Assembly (NCBI GenBank): GCA_008501825.1
Contig: QQUA01000013.1
Span: forward strand, 558,001 to 622,000
Length of the DNA: 64,000 bases
Origin: Planctomycetota bacterium
Lineage (GTDB): Bacteria; Planctomycetota; UBA1135
Direction of reading: 5' to 3'
Positions 1 to 9,018 of the stretch are shown here, piece after piece; position 1 is the stretch's first letter, and every line of letters starts with the position of its first letter. Both the position numbers and the translations under genes were made by a program. Under the pieces are notes generated by a model. It worked only from the letters and a program-made list of their open reading frames with translations. It had not been told where the DNA came from and did no database searches.

Positions 1-482
1 TGATAGATCGCCGCTTGTTCCAAAGAGGGAAAAATACACCGGCGCAACCATAAACCCGGTTGAATTTCCGATTCCACCGTCAGCAGGCCATCGAATTGAA
101 AAGCTTGCGGTCTTTGGGCAAGCAAAGGCTCGCCGTTCACCAGAAGAGCGCCTTCCTGTTCGACGCTGAAATCGCGTTGCAAGCTGGCGTGAGTGTCGTC
201 CGGCAAGGTCCGCAAGCCGGGCCAAACCACCGTTTGCCGCCAAAGCAAGTTTCCTTCCTCGTCGACTCCGTATCGAGCCACCACGGAAACCCGGCGCCCG
301 GTCATCTCCAGGTGATCTTGGTGCGGCAGGCGCCGGTCCCTGCGGAGATCCCAGTGCAACTTGGGCCCGTCTTCCTGAAACCGCCAGCGGGTAGCTACGG
401 CTGCCGGCTCTTGCGGACGGCCGGCAAGCAGCAAAAGGCCAAAACTCAACAGGGAGGGAAGAGTCACGGGAAGGGACGCCAA
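1..482 (-). CDS. Exported protein of unknown function, 3' part beyond window
   Basis: The minus-strand frame is open from about 590 to the left edge and has protein-like composition, while the plus-strand frame opposite is Gln/His/Pro-rich and looks like a shadow. There is no in-frame ATG. The likeliest starts are TTG at 482 or GTG at 467, just before a hydrophobic stretch (LPSLLSFGLLLLAG) that ends in a signal-peptidase-like region. The mature part is rich in Trp, Arg and charged residues and matches no family I know. It lies about 100 bp downstream of the inositol-phosphatase-family gene on the same strand and may be the next gene of the dcw transcript. The start is uncertain. Confidence 0.5.
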   Translation of the reverse strand, partial: MASLPVTLPSLLSFGLLLLAGRPQEPAAVATRWRFQEDGPKLHWDLRRDRRLPHQDHLEMTGRRVSVVARYGVDEEGNLLWRQTVVWPGLRTLPDDTHASLQRDFSVEQEGALLVNGEPLLAQRPQAFQFDGLLTVESEIQPGLWLRRCIFPSLEQAAIY

Positions 483-588
483 GTTTTCGGAAGGGAGGGC
501 GGGTTGGGAGGGCCGCCCTGTCCGCCATAGCGGCCGCGGGCCGGAGGGTTGCCAGTCGCTTTCGGCTGGAAACGAAAAGGCAAACTCA

Positions 589-1359
589 CTAGTTGGACTT
601 AAGTTCGGCCATCATGCTTGCCAACAACTTCGAATGGGCGACCAAAGCCTTTCCCGTGGCGGGATTACACCCCCCTTGCCAATCGTCGTAACCGCCGCCG
701 GCTTCCTGAACCAGAATCGGAAACGGGGCTAAATCCCACAGCTCGACTCCGTATTCGATCCAGATGTCGGCGGTGCCGTCCAGGTATTGGGAGAAACCGG
801 CCACGTCGCCGTGGCTGCGAACCCGCTTGGCCCGTTGCAAACAGGAGGCGAAACCTGGAATCTCTCTCAATAGGGCTTCGAAGTTGCCGGCACTCAACGT
901 GGCTTCGGACAACTTGTCGACCGAGGACACTTGCAAGGCTCCTTGGTCGCTCCAAGCCCCCTGTCCTTTCGCTCCCCAATAAAGGCGCCGGCGAGCCGGT
1001 AAAGCAAATGCCCCGGCGACGATGCCTTCAGGTCCTTGTAAAGCGACCAAAGGACCCCAGCAATCTTCTCCCCGAGTGAAGGGATAGGTCCCGTCAAGCG
1101 GATCCACGATCCAACGCCAAGGACCGGGCCGGCCTAGGGAACCGCTTTCTTCGGTGAAATAGGCGTGTTCGGGAAAAGCATCCTGAAGGACTTTCAGAAT
1201 GGCTTTGTCCGCCGCTTGATCCGCTTCCGTCACCGGTGATCCGTCGGCCTTTTGCTCCACTTGGAAGCGGCCTTGGAAAAAGGACAAGGCGGCTTGTCCC
1301 CCTCGTTCGGCGGCCAAGCGAGCCACCGCCATGACTTCGGCCATCTCGGGATCTTTCAT
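589..1359 (-). CDS. Inositol monophosphatase family phosphatase (histidinol-phosphatase-like)
   Basis: This is a Mg2+-dependent sugar or histidinol phosphate phosphatase of 256 aa. Metal-binding motifs are visible: the EE pair at residues 70-71, the WIVDPLDGT motif around 83-91 (D86, D89) and the C-terminal WDLAP with an Asp near 210. The ATG at 1359 overlaps the murB stop as ATGA, which decides the start over a longer in-frame alternative at 1380. Histidinol-phosphatases (HisN) and myo-inositol-1-phosphatases share these motifs, so the substrate is open. Its place as last coupled gene of the dcw operon, where ddl or ftsQ usually follows murB, is unusual. Confidence 0.85.
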   Translation of the reverse strand: MKDPEMAEVMAVARLAAERGGQAALSFFQGRFQVEQKADGSPVTEADQAADKAILKVLQDAFPEHAYFTEESGSLGRPGPWRWIVDPLDGTYPFTRGEDCWGPLVALQGPEGIVAGAFALPARRRLYWGAKGQGAWSDQGALQVSSVDKLSEATLSAGNFEALLREIPGFASCLQRAKRVRSHGDVAGFSQYLDGTADIWIEYGVELWDLAPFPILVQEAGGGYDDWQGGCNPATGKALVAHSKLLASMMAELKSN

Positions 1360-2255
1360 GCTGGTTCCGGTTCCGGCCAAATCACCAGTTCAGCCTGCAA
1401 ATCGATGCCGAAGCGGTCGGCGACGGCTTGATGCATGCGCTGCATCAATGTTCGCACTTGAGCCGCCCGGGCGCCTCCGGCGTTGACGATGAAATTGGCG
1501 TGGCGCTCACTCACCAACGCCGCTCCTTCTCTCTGTCCTTTCATGCCGGCGGCATCCAGCAGCCTTCCGGCCGAATCCTGCGGCGGATTTTTGAAGGCAC
1601 AACCGGCCGAACTCAAAGTGACCGGTTGGCTGGCGTTTTTCTTTTTCAAAAGGCTTTCCATGCGCTGGCGGATCACCGCTTCCTTTTCCGGTTTCAGAGA
1701 AAGCAAGACTTCCACCACCACCGCGCCTCGCAGATTGCCGTCCCGATATCCAGGCCGAACTTGCTCGGGAGTCCAAGCTTCCAATCGACCGTCCGGCCAC
1801 CAAAGAGTCACTTCTTCCACCTCGTCCCAAAGGCCCCAATCGGCCCCGCCGGCGTTCATGGCCAAGGCACCCCCAATTTGCCCCGGAACGCCGATCAAGG
1901 ATTCCACTCCGGATAGACCGAGTTCGGCAGCGCCGCGAACCAAGGATGGCAAAGTCACCCCCGGCCATAGCCGAAGTTTGTTTTCCTCGCGAAAACTACG
2001 GCGCATTTGGCCGGTGTGAATCACGGCGCCGTTCACGCCTCCGTCAGGAGCCAACACGTTGGCGCCGCCACCCAGCAATCGCCAGGGAATGTTTTCGGCT
2101 GCCAAAGCATTCAACAAATCCACCAAATGCTCCGGCTTGGCCGGCTCGAAAAAGCACTCGGCCGGCCCGCCGATTCGAAGAGTGGTCCAAGAAGCCAAAG
2201 GCTCTTGGGACCGGCAGGGAAAGCGTTCAGCGAGCGAGGTCACGAGCGAAGGCAT
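1356..2255 (-). CDS. murB: UDP-N-acetylmuramate dehydrogenase MurB
   Basis: A cytoplasmic FAD enzyme that reduces UDP-GlcNAc-enolpyruvate to UDP-MurNAc. The FAD-binding LGGGANVLAP motif lies near residues 61-70, GVPGQIGGA follows, and the proton donor sits in SAGCAFKNP with Cys (about residue 219) where type I enzymes have Ser. The length of about 299 aa and the lack of the Tyr-loop insertion fit the shorter type II MurB. I chose ATG 2255 because GGAG lies 6 nt upstream; a GTG at 2270 has no ribosome site. It overlaps the 3' end of murC by 29 bp, so coupled translation is likely. Confidence 0.95.
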   Translation of the reverse strand: MPSLVTSLAERFPCRSQEPLASWTTLRIGGPAECFFEPAKPEHLVDLLNALAAENIPWRLLGGGANVLAPDGGVNGAVIHTGQMRRSFREENKLRLWPGVTLPSLVRGAAELGLSGVESLIGVPGQIGGALAMNAGGADWGLWDEVEEVTLWWPDGRLEAWTPEQVRPGYRDGNLRGAVVVEVLLSLKPEKEAVIRQRMESLLKKKNASQPVTLSSAGCAFKNPPQDSAGRLLDAAGMKGQREGAALVSERHANFIVNAGGARAAQVRTLMQRMHQAVADRFGIDLQAELVIWPEPEPA

Positions 2256-3555
2256 CCACGTCTCCGGCACCCAGGCAAACCACGAGGTCCCCGGGCTTCA
2301 CGTTTTGTTCCAAGAATCGGCGACCGGCAAGCCAGTCGGCCACGGCTTGAACCGGCCGATCGGGCCGGCGAGCTTGCAGAGGGGCCAGCAATTCCACCAC
2401 CGAAGGGCGCAGAGCCTCTGGATCCCGGGCCCGATAGATCTCCAACAACAACAAGCCTTGGGCCTGATCCAATGACGGAGCGAATTGTTGCCGGTAAGCC
2501 TGGAATCGGCGGGCTTGATGAGGTTGAAAGACCGCCCACAAACGAGCCTCAGGGTGGCGTTCCTTCAAGGCTTGCAAAGTCGCTTTGACCTCACTGGGAT
2601 GGTGAGCATAGTCGGAATAAACCTCAGCCTGTTGAAAGCGGCCCAAGGCTTCCATTCGGCGGGAAGCACCGGTGAATTCCTGCAAAGCGAAATCGATCTG
2701 AGCTTCGGTGCAACCCAAACCGCTCAAGACCGCTGCGACCAGGGCAGCGTTTTGGCGATTGTGACGGCCGGGCAAACCGATTTGGCAGCCTTCCTTCAGT
2801 CCGGAAACAGCTTGGCTGCGGCCGGGAAAATCGGCGCTCAAATCGGGAGCTTCCGGACCGATCCAAAAGGTTCCCTTTCGGTCGCCACCTTGCAAGAAAC
2901 GACGAAAGGCCTGGAGGACTTCTTCATAACCGCCGGGATAAGTATCGGGATGCTCGGCTTCCACGTTGGTCAATGCCACGTCCCGCGGGCGGAGTTGGTG
3001 AAAGGAGCGATCGTATTCACAGGACTCCATCACCAGCGGTTGAGCATTCTCTCCCCAATCCGCCGAACCACCGAGTTGGGGTACGTGGCCGCCGACCAGG
3101 TATCCAGCCCGAATCCCGGCCTGGCGCAGGCCAAAGGCAATCCATGCACTGCAAGTGGTTTTGCCGTGGGTTCCCGCCACCGCCAACACCGGTCGCTGCC
3201 GGCTGATTTCCCCTAAGGCTTCGGCATAACGCAAAGGACGGGCTCCTTGGCAACAGGCTTGTGCGAACCCGGGGTCTTGCGCCGGCACCGCCGCCGAACG
3301 AATGGCGAGACTGCAAACCGGGATTTCCTCGGGTGAGGCGCACCATTGCAAACCCCATTCGAACAAGCGATCTTCCGCCGCCAAAGCCTGGCGATCGGCT
3401 CCGAAGACCTGCCATTCATTTTGCAACAGGAAAGTAGCCAATCCGCGCATACCGGTTCCGCCGACCCCGGCCAGATAAGCGCTCCGGGGACCGTTTCCGG
3501 ACCATGCCGATAAGGCATTGCCCGGAAAGGAAGAAGGCGAAGTCATGGGCGGCAA
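2227..3555 (-). CDS. murC: UDP-N-acetylmuramate--L-alanine ligase MurC
   Basis: A cytoplasmic Mur ligase that adds L-Ala to UDP-MurNAc using ATP. The N-terminal GVGGTGMRG (about 30-38) binds the UDP substrate, the ATP loop is AVAGTHGKTT at 125-134, and DYAHHPSEV lies in the C-terminal domain. At 442 aa it is slightly short for the family but complete. TTG 3555 has a GGGAGGGAG Shine-Dalgarno ending 4-7 nt upstream. An ATG at 3546 is the alternative, but its spacing would be about 13 nt. It starts immediately after the murG stop. Confidence 0.95.
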   Translation of the reverse strand: MPPMTSPSSFPGNALSAWSGNGPRSAYLAGVGGTGMRGLATFLLQNEWQVFGADRQALAAEDRLFEWGLQWCASPEEIPVCSLAIRSAAVPAQDPGFAQACCQGARPLRYAEALGEISRQRPVLAVAGTHGKTTCSAWIAFGLRQAGIRAGYLVGGHVPQLGGSADWGENAQPLVMESCEYDRSFHQLRPRDVALTNVEAEHPDTYPGGYEEVLQAFRRFLQGGDRKGTFWIGPEAPDLSADFPGRSQAVSGLKEGCQIGLPGRHNRQNAALVAAVLSGLGCTEAQIDFALQEFTGASRRMEALGRFQQAEVYSDYAHHPSEVKATLQALKERHPEARLWAVFQPHQARRFQAYRQQFAPSLDQAQGLLLLEIYRARDPEALRPSVVELLAPLQARRPDRPVQAVADWLAGRRFLEQNVKPGDLVVCLGAGDVDAFARDLAR

Positions 3556-3556
3556 T

Positions 3557-4618
3557 CTACTCCCTCCCGGCGGCCAAAGCTTCCAGAAAGTCCAAGGCCT
3601 TGGCCAATCCGTCGGCGGGAGCTTTTTCCGCCAAGGCTTCGGCCATTTGGGTTCTTTTCGAATCGTCGTCCAAAAGCTTTAAAAATTGAAGCCGATCCCG
3701 TTCGTCCAATGGCTTCAACAACAGGATGCCGTCCTGAAATTCCTCCACGTTGCGTTCCTGCTGGCGATCTTTGTGGTGGGGATAGGGAACCACCACCGCC
3801 GGTTTTCGAAACAAACAAAGTTCCGCGACCGTTGCCGCGCCACCGCGACAAAAAACCAAATCGCAAGCTTGATAAGCCCATCCCATTTCTCGCAGTTGCG
3901 GGCGCACCACCGCGGTTAAACCGTGGCGTTCCGCTTGCTGGGCCAAATCTCCCTCTTTTCCGCTTCCGGTCAGAGCCAAGACCGCCCAACCCCGTTCGGC
4001 CAAATCGGGAAGGCAAGCTTGCACGAAACGATTTAAATCCATCGCTCCCTGACTGCCTCCCATCAGCAACAGAATCGGGCCTTGGGCCGGCAAACCCAAG
4101 CGGCGCCGAGCCTCGCTTCGGTCAGGAGCCTGCAAAGCCCGGCGTCGGACCGGACCCATGACCCAAGGCCGGCGCAAGCGGCCTTCGGTTTGCGAAAACA
4201 GGGTCAGAGTGGCGGTGGCAAAGGGTTGCATCCAACGAACCGCTTTGCCGGCCACCCGATTGCCTTCCAACAACACCAAGCGCCGCGGACGCCATGCCGC
4301 CAGGGCGACGGCGCCGGCCATGCCGCCGACACTAATGACCAAGTCCGGGCGAAAACGCCGCCGGCAGCGCCAAACCCGCCAGCTTGCCCTGACCAGGGCC
4401 ATCGCCTTGGGCAATCGAGTGCGGTCGATGGCAAGATTCTGCAGGTCCCAAGCCGGATCCAAATAGTCCAACTCCACCGGCCGGCCGCTACGCAGGAATT
4501 GAATCCGATGGCCCCGCTGATGCAGGGCTTCCGCCAATCCCACCGCCGGCGCCAAATGACCTCCGGTCCCTCCGCCGACGAACAGAAACCGCTTGCCGGA
4601 GGAGACGGCGTCGCTCAC
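3557..4618 (-). CDS. murG: MurG, lipid II-forming GlcNAc transferase
   Basis: A membrane-associated glycosyltransferase that adds GlcNAc to lipid I. The N-terminal FLFVGGGTGGHLAP (residues 11-24) and the C-terminal GGAATVAEL are the two GT-B signatures; LLMGGSQGA lies between them. The GTG at 4618 overlaps the stop of the LysM gene as GTGA, giving 353 aa, the usual MurG length. A longer in-frame ORF reaches upstream to 4918, but that part is arginine/proline-rich and overlaps the LysM gene, so it is not coding. Confidence 0.95.
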   Translation of the reverse strand: MSDAVSSGKRFLFVGGGTGGHLAPAVGLAEALHQRGHRIQFLRSGRPVELDYLDPAWDLQNLAIDRTRLPKAMALVRASWRVWRCRRRFRPDLVISVGGMAGAVALAAWRPRRLVLLEGNRVAGKAVRWMQPFATATLTLFSQTEGRLRRPWVMGPVRRRALQAPDRSEARRRLGLPAQGPILLLMGGSQGAMDLNRFVQACLPDLAERGWAVLALTGSGKEGDLAQQAERHGLTAVVRPQLREMGWAYQACDLVFCRGGAATVAELCLFRKPAVVVPYPHHKDRQQERNVEEFQDGILLLKPLDERDRLQFLKLLDDDSKRTQMAEALAEKAPADGLAKALDFLEALAAGRE

Positions 4619-5349
4619 GGGTTGGCCAGCAAAACCTCCAAGGGAGGCACGCGCAAAACCTGTCCAGCCTGCAAATCTTGCGGCCGGCGGATGCCGTTGA
4701 ACCGCAGCAGGGCTTCCCAATGACGGGAGGTGCCGTACACCTCCTGGGAAACGTGTCCCGGCGTCTGTCCCTTTCGGACCGTAAAACGAGTTTCCGCTTG
4801 CGGTTCTGGTTGCGACCCGGAGGGCGAAGCAGACGAGTGGCCCGGCAGCAGCAACCAGGTTCCGGCCGGCACTCGGCGCGGATCTTGAATCCGGTTCAAT
4901 TCGGCGATTTGACGCCAAAGGGAAGCATCGCCCAAATACTGGGAAGCCACTTCTTGCAGGGTTTGGCCGGCGGCCAATTGAACTCGGGCCGGCCGATTGC
5001 CGGAGCCCTGAGCCGGCGGCTCTTCCTCACCCGCCCCGCCTTGCGGCCCTTCCCCAGACGGCGGCCTTTGCACCGGATTCAGCGGAACTTGTCCAGCCCG
5101 TTGTCGCTCGCCGCCATTGGCCAAGGGATCGGGAACCGGCGGCCGGCGGAAATGGTCGGAATTGACGAACATCCGCCGTTTTTCCGGCGGCAGCAACTCC
5201 ACGCTCAGCATTTCCTGCGTGTCGGTGGCGGCGGTCTCCGGCGACACTTGGGAAGTATCCGAATCTCGGGACCCGACGATCAAGCCGATCCCTGCAACGA
5301 TCAGCAGCAAGCTGAGCGTCAGGAGGCCAGAGCGCTGGACTTTGTCCAT
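4615..5349 (-). CDS. Bitopic membrane protein with two LysM domains
   Basis: A 244-aa protein with a short cytoplasmic N-terminus, one membrane segment (residues 9-26), a Pro/Gly/Glu-rich linker and two LysM domains at about 122-169 and 188-236. LysM domains bind the GlcNAc backbone of peptidoglycan, so the periplasmic part should touch the wall. ATG 5349 has a GAGG site about 10 nt upstream; ATG 5358 is possible. It overlaps the ftsW end by about 30 bp and is coupled to murG. ftsQ is not a LysM protein, so this is not a disguised standard dcw member. A role in anchoring or sensing septal wall is inferred from context only. Confidence 0.85.
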   Translation of the reverse strand: MDKVQRSGLLTLSLLLIVAGIGLIVGSRDSDTSQVSPETAATDTQEMLSVELLPPEKRRMFVNSDHFRRPPVPDPLANGGERQRAGQVPLNPVQRPPSGEGPQGGAGEEEPPAQGSGNRPARVQLAAGQTLQEVASQYLGDASLWRQIAELNRIQDPRRVPAGTWLLLPGHSSASPSGSQPEPQAETRFTVRKGQTPGHVSQEVYGTSRHWEALLRFNGIRRPQDLQAGQVLRVPPLEVLLANP

Positions 5350-6467
5350 GGAATCCATTCCTCGACCGAAGTTTGGGCGCGACGTTTCTCCAAGGCCGCC
5401 CGCAAGGCCAATCCGAGCAGGGCGGAGAGGGCCAAAATCGAGCTTCCCCCGCGACTTACGAAGGGAAGAGGCAAACCCTTGGGCGGTACCGCCCCGGTCA
5501 CCACGGCCATGTTCAAGGCGGCCTGCACCGACAGCATGAGGGTGGCGCTGGCCATCAAGATGGCACCGTAACGGCTTTCGGCGTGTTGAGCCAGCCGAAT
5601 TCCGAACAGGGTCAAGGCCACGTACAGGCCCCAAAGCATGACCGTCCCGATCATGCCCCATTCTTCGGCCACCAACGCCAAAACGTAATCGGTTTCTCCT
5701 TCCGGCACGGCCCCGTACTTCATCACCCCCATGCCCGGTCCACGTCCCCAAATGCCTCCCAGCGCGAAGGCTTCTTCCGCCCGCACCTGCTGGAAGTCCG
5801 GGGTGTGATTGACAAAGGCGGTCACCCGGGATTCCACGTGAGGAAAGAGTTGGATCGCCAACAGCAGGACCCCAAGGCCCAGCGGAATCAAAACTCGCAA
5901 ATAGCTCACCGGAGCGCCGGCGAACAGCAGGGTGATCGAACTCACCGTAAACAAAATGAGGACCGAACCCAAATCCGGCTGCATCAGGACCGGCACCATC
6001 AACAGAGCGAAAGCCAGGAACAACTTCGCCAATTGCCAGGGTTGCTGCAACCGAACCGGACTCCGCGCCGCCCAATGGGCCAAAACCACCGGCCACAGGC
6101 ATTGCAAAAAGGTGGAAGGTTGCCAACTCATCGGCCCGATTCGAATCCAGCGCACCGCATTGTGGCTTTCATGACCGAACAGCCCGAACAGCATGGCCAC
6201 CAAGACGGCACCCACCAGCAGAATCATGCCGGGAGCCACTTTCCGCACCTGGTCCACCGGAAAGGCCAGACAAGCCAGAAAAACGGTCAAGCCCAAGGCC
6301 AGATGCAAGCAATGCAATCCGAGTTGGCTCCAAGCACTTCCTGGAGCCGAAACCGACAGCCCGGTCAGCAAACCGAATGCGGTAAGCAGAACTAAGCAAA
6401 GCAAGAAGCCGAGGGCAGCGTGTCGAGCTTGGGGGGTCATGAATGAAGGATGATTGCCGGGAATCAA
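5319..6467 (-). CDS. ftsW: FtsW, SEDS peptidoglycan glycosyltransferase
   Basis: A multi-pass inner-membrane SEDS glycosyltransferase that polymerises lipid II, normally with FtsI at the septum. SEDS hallmarks include PVLMQPDLGS, the catalytic-loop region with EGETDYVLALVAEEWG and the C-terminal PFVSRGGSS. At 382 aa it is of usual size. TTG 6467 overlaps the mraY stop as TTGA; ATG 6440 is an alternative without a clear ribosome site. Placement next to mraY and murG favours FtsW over RodA. It is retained although no ftsZ is present in the window. Confidence 0.93.
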   Translation of the reverse strand: MIPGNHPSFMTPQARHAALGFLLCLVLLTAFGLLTGLSVSAPGSAWSQLGLHCLHLALGLTVFLACLAFPVDQVRKVAPGMILLVGAVLVAMLFGLFGHESHNAVRWIRIGPMSWQPSTFLQCLWPVVLAHWAARSPVRLQQPWQLAKLFLAFALLMVPVLMQPDLGSVLILFTVSSITLLFAGAPVSYLRVLIPLGLGVLLLAIQLFPHVESRVTAFVNHTPDFQQVRAEEAFALGGIWGRGPGMGVMKYGAVPEGETDYVLALVAEEWGMIGTVMLWGLYVALTLFGIRLAQHAESRYGAILMASATLMLSVQAALNMAVVTGAVPPKGLPLPFVSRGGSSILALSALLGLALRAALEKRRAQTSVEEWIPWTKSSALAS

Positions 6468-7600
6468 CGAGCCTTAATCAAAATGAATCCGAGACCGGCG
6501 GCGACCACGCCGCAGATCCAGAATCGCACCACGATGCGCGATTCCGGGACACCACGAAGTTGAAACACGTGGTGCAAGGGAGCAATGGAAAACAAGCGCT
6601 TTCCTCCCGACCATTTGAAGTAAGAAATCTGTAGCAGGCTGCTGGCCGCTTCCACCACGAATACGGCCGCGAAAACCGGCAGAATGAATTCTTGTTTGGC
6701 CACGATGGCCATGTAAGCCAAGATCGCCCCCATGGGCAAGGAACCGCTATCCCCCATGAAGACTTGGGCCGGATGGCAGTTGTACCAAAGAAAGCCCAAG
6801 GTGGCTCCCAATACCGCCCCGCCCATTACCGCCACCTCGCCGGCACCGGGAATGTGAGGCAGCTTCAGGTAATCGGCGAACTCCTTGTAGCTCACCGCGT
6901 ACAAAGTGAAGCTCAAAGCCGCGGTCACGATCAAGCCGGTCCCTGCCGCCAATCCGTCCAAACCATCGGTGATGTTGACCGCGTGCGTGGTGGCCAAGAT
7001 CAACAAGCCGTGAAAGAGAACGAACAGCGGCAATAACCACAAGCCAAGGTGATCCGGCCCTAAAGTTTGGGTTTTGAACAACGGGAAATAAAGGGTGGCC
7101 AATTCGGTCTTGCCACTTTTATCCGCCACCAACCACAACATCAAAGCCACGTAAGCGGCCAAGGAAAGGGTCACCACCATTTTGGCGGTGCGGGACAAAC
7201 CGTTTCGGCGATCCTCTCGGCGCCATTTAATGAGATCGTCCAGAAAGCCGACCAAGCCCATGCCCACCAACAAGGTGGCGCCGAGCAATACCAGGATTTC
7301 ATCCGGTCGAGCGAACAACAGCGTGCTGACCAAGATCGCGGTGGTCCAAAACACGCCTCCCATGGTGGGAGTCCGATGCTTTCCGGTTTGGACGTTGATG
7401 GCCCCGACCGCAGGAGCGTCACTGGCTCCGGCATCTTCTTGTACGCCCATGGCCAGCAAATAGCGAATCACCGGCTTCCCCAACCAAACCGCCAAAAAGA
7501 AAGCACAAGCCGCCGCCAGCATGGTGCGCACCGTGATGTAACTGAACACGTGCAAAGGCGACCAAAGCTCGCTCAACCAAGGGGCCAGCAGAGAAATCAT
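6464..7600 (-). CDS. mraY: MraY, phospho-MurNAc-pentapeptide translocase
   Basis: An integral membrane enzyme that transfers phospho-MurNAc-pentapeptide to undecaprenyl phosphate, giving lipid I. Signatures visible are GKHRTPTMGG, the Asp-rich GFLDDLIK, NITDGLDGLA and MGDSGSLPMG, followed by APLHHVFQLRG in the C-terminal region. At 378 aa with about ten membrane segments it is a typical member. ATG 7600 overlaps the murF stop as ATGA, which fixes the start against a longer, glycine-rich N-terminal extension. Confidence 0.96.
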   Translation of the reverse strand: MISLLAPWLSELWSPLHVFSYITVRTMLAAACAFFLAVWLGKPVIRYLLAMGVQEDAGASDAPAVGAINVQTGKHRTPTMGGVFWTTAILVSTLLFARPDEILVLLGATLLVGMGLVGFLDDLIKWRREDRRNGLSRTAKMVVTLSLAAYVALMLWLVADKSGKTELATLYFPLFKTQTLGPDHLGLWLLPLFVLFHGLLILATTHAVNITDGLDGLAAGTGLIVTAALSFTLYAVSYKEFADYLKLPHIPGAGEVAVMGGAVLGATLGFLWYNCHPAQVFMGDSGSLPMGAILAYMAIVAKQEFILPVFAAVFVVEAASSLLQISYFKWSGGKRLFSIAPLHHVFQLRGVPESRIVVRFWICGVVAAGLGFILIKAR

Positions 7601-9018
7601 GCCGCGCCCTCCTGGGGATCCGGCCTCGACTCCAAGGTGGCCGAAGCCGGCTGGGCCCAAGCTTCCAAAAAAGTCAGGAGCCGATCCAAGCCCACCGCTC
7701 TCGAGGCTTTCAACAAGATTTGATCCCCGTCTTGCAATTCCTCCTGCAGCAAAGCCTCGGCCTCAGCGGCGTCCTCCACTTGGCGAATCGGAGCGGAAAA
7801 TCCGGCTTCTTGAGCCGCTTGCGCCATCCAGGCGCCGCCACGACCGACCCCGATCAACAAATCCAAAGGGCGGGAAGCCAGTTCCGGACCCAAGGCTTGG
7901 TGAACGGCTTGAGTCCGGGGCCCCATTTCCCGCATGGTGCCCAACACCGCCACTCGGCGGCCGGATCCCGGCAACTGACAAAGGACGTCCAGAGCGGCCA
8001 CCATGGCGGCAGGGCTGGCGTTGTAGGCATCGTCGACCACGCTCAGCCGCGGCCACCGGTGCCAACTCAAACGGCCGGGGGGCCGGCGCAATTGAGCGCA
8101 GCGAGCGGCCAACTGGTCCGGCTTGACGCCGCAATCGGCGGCGATGCGGGCGGCGCCGGCAAAAAGTTCCACCTCATGGCGAGCCAACAACGGCAATCGA
8201 AACTCACCGAGATCCGGCAAGCGGATGTGGTAATCCCCGGGTTGATCCCGAAGGTAGTGGCCGCCGCCGTCCCGGAGGTCGTCCAACAGAGTGGTGCGGG
8301 CACACCAACGCTGGTTCCAGGGGACCACGCTTTCGCCGCAATCGGCTCCGAGATAAACCCGCCCGCCTTCGGGTACCGCCTCGGCAAGGATGGATTTCTC
8401 CCGACAAATGGTTTCGAAATCCCCCATGCCCTCCAAGTGGACTTCGGTCAGGGCGGTAAGCCAGGCGTGATCGGGACGGGCCATGTCCACCAAGCGGGCC
8501 ATTTCCCCCGGCGCATTGATGCCGTATTCCAGCACCAGGAAATCGGCATCCAACGGCGTCGCCAACACCGCCTGAGGCAATCCGGATTCGGAATTGAAGG
8601 AAGCCGGCGCCGCGTAACAACCCTGCGCCGGACCGCCCAACAAGGTGGCGAGGAAATCCTTGGCGGTGGTTTTTCCCACCGTGCCGCTGATTCCCAGCAC
8701 CGTGGCCCGCAGGCGGCGGCGATGTTGAGCCGCCAGTTGTCCGAGGGCTTGGAGCGGATCGGGCACCAGGATGACCGGAAGTCCAGGCGGCCGCTGGCCC
8801 CGATCCGGAACCACCAAAGCCGCTCCAGCCCCGCGGGCTTGGGCTTCGCCGAGGAACCGATGGCCGTCGGTTCGGGCTCCGGGAAGAGCCACGAACAAAT
8901 CCCCGGGCTGCACCCGGCGGCTGTCGGTCACCACCCCCCTTAACGGCGGCAAGTCACCGGAACCGAGCCAGTCTCCGCCGAGGACTTGAGCGGTTTCTTG
9001 AGGAGTCAAGCCGAGCAT
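7597..9018 (-). CDS. murF: MurF, D-Ala-D-Ala-adding Mur ligase
   Basis: A cytoplasmic ATP-dependent ligase that adds D-Ala-D-Ala to the UDP-MurNAc-tripeptide. The ATP loop GTVGKTT is at residues 112-118. The N-terminal domain has VVTDSRRVQPGDLFVALPG, and the C-terminal domain has VVDDAYNASPAA and VLGTMREMG. ATG 9018 has a consensus AGGAGG 7 nt upstream inside the end of murE, so the start is secure; the two genes overlap by 13 bp. Length is 473 aa, normal for the family. No ddl gene is present in the window to supply D-Ala-D-Ala. Confidence 0.95.
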   Translation of the reverse strand: MLGLTPQETAQVLGGDWLGSGDLPPLRGVVTDSRRVQPGDLFVALPGARTDGHRFLGEAQARGAGAALVVPDRGQRPPGLPVILVPDPLQALGQLAAQHRRRLRATVLGISGTVGKTTAKDFLATLLGGPAQGCYAAPASFNSESGLPQAVLATPLDADFLVLEYGINAPGEMARLVDMARPDHAWLTALTEVHLEGMGDFETICREKSILAEAVPEGGRVYLGADCGESVVPWNQRWCARTTLLDDLRDGGGHYLRDQPGDYHIRLPDLGEFRLPLLARHEVELFAGAARIAADCGVKPDQLAARCAQLRRPPGRLSWHRWPRLSVVDDAYNASPAAMVAALDVLCQLPGSGRRVAVLGTMREMGPRTQAVHQALGPELASRPLDLLIGVGRGGAWMAQAAQEAGFSAPIRQVEDAAEAEALLQEELQDGDQILLKASRAVGLDRLLTFLEAWAQPASATLESRPDPQEGAA

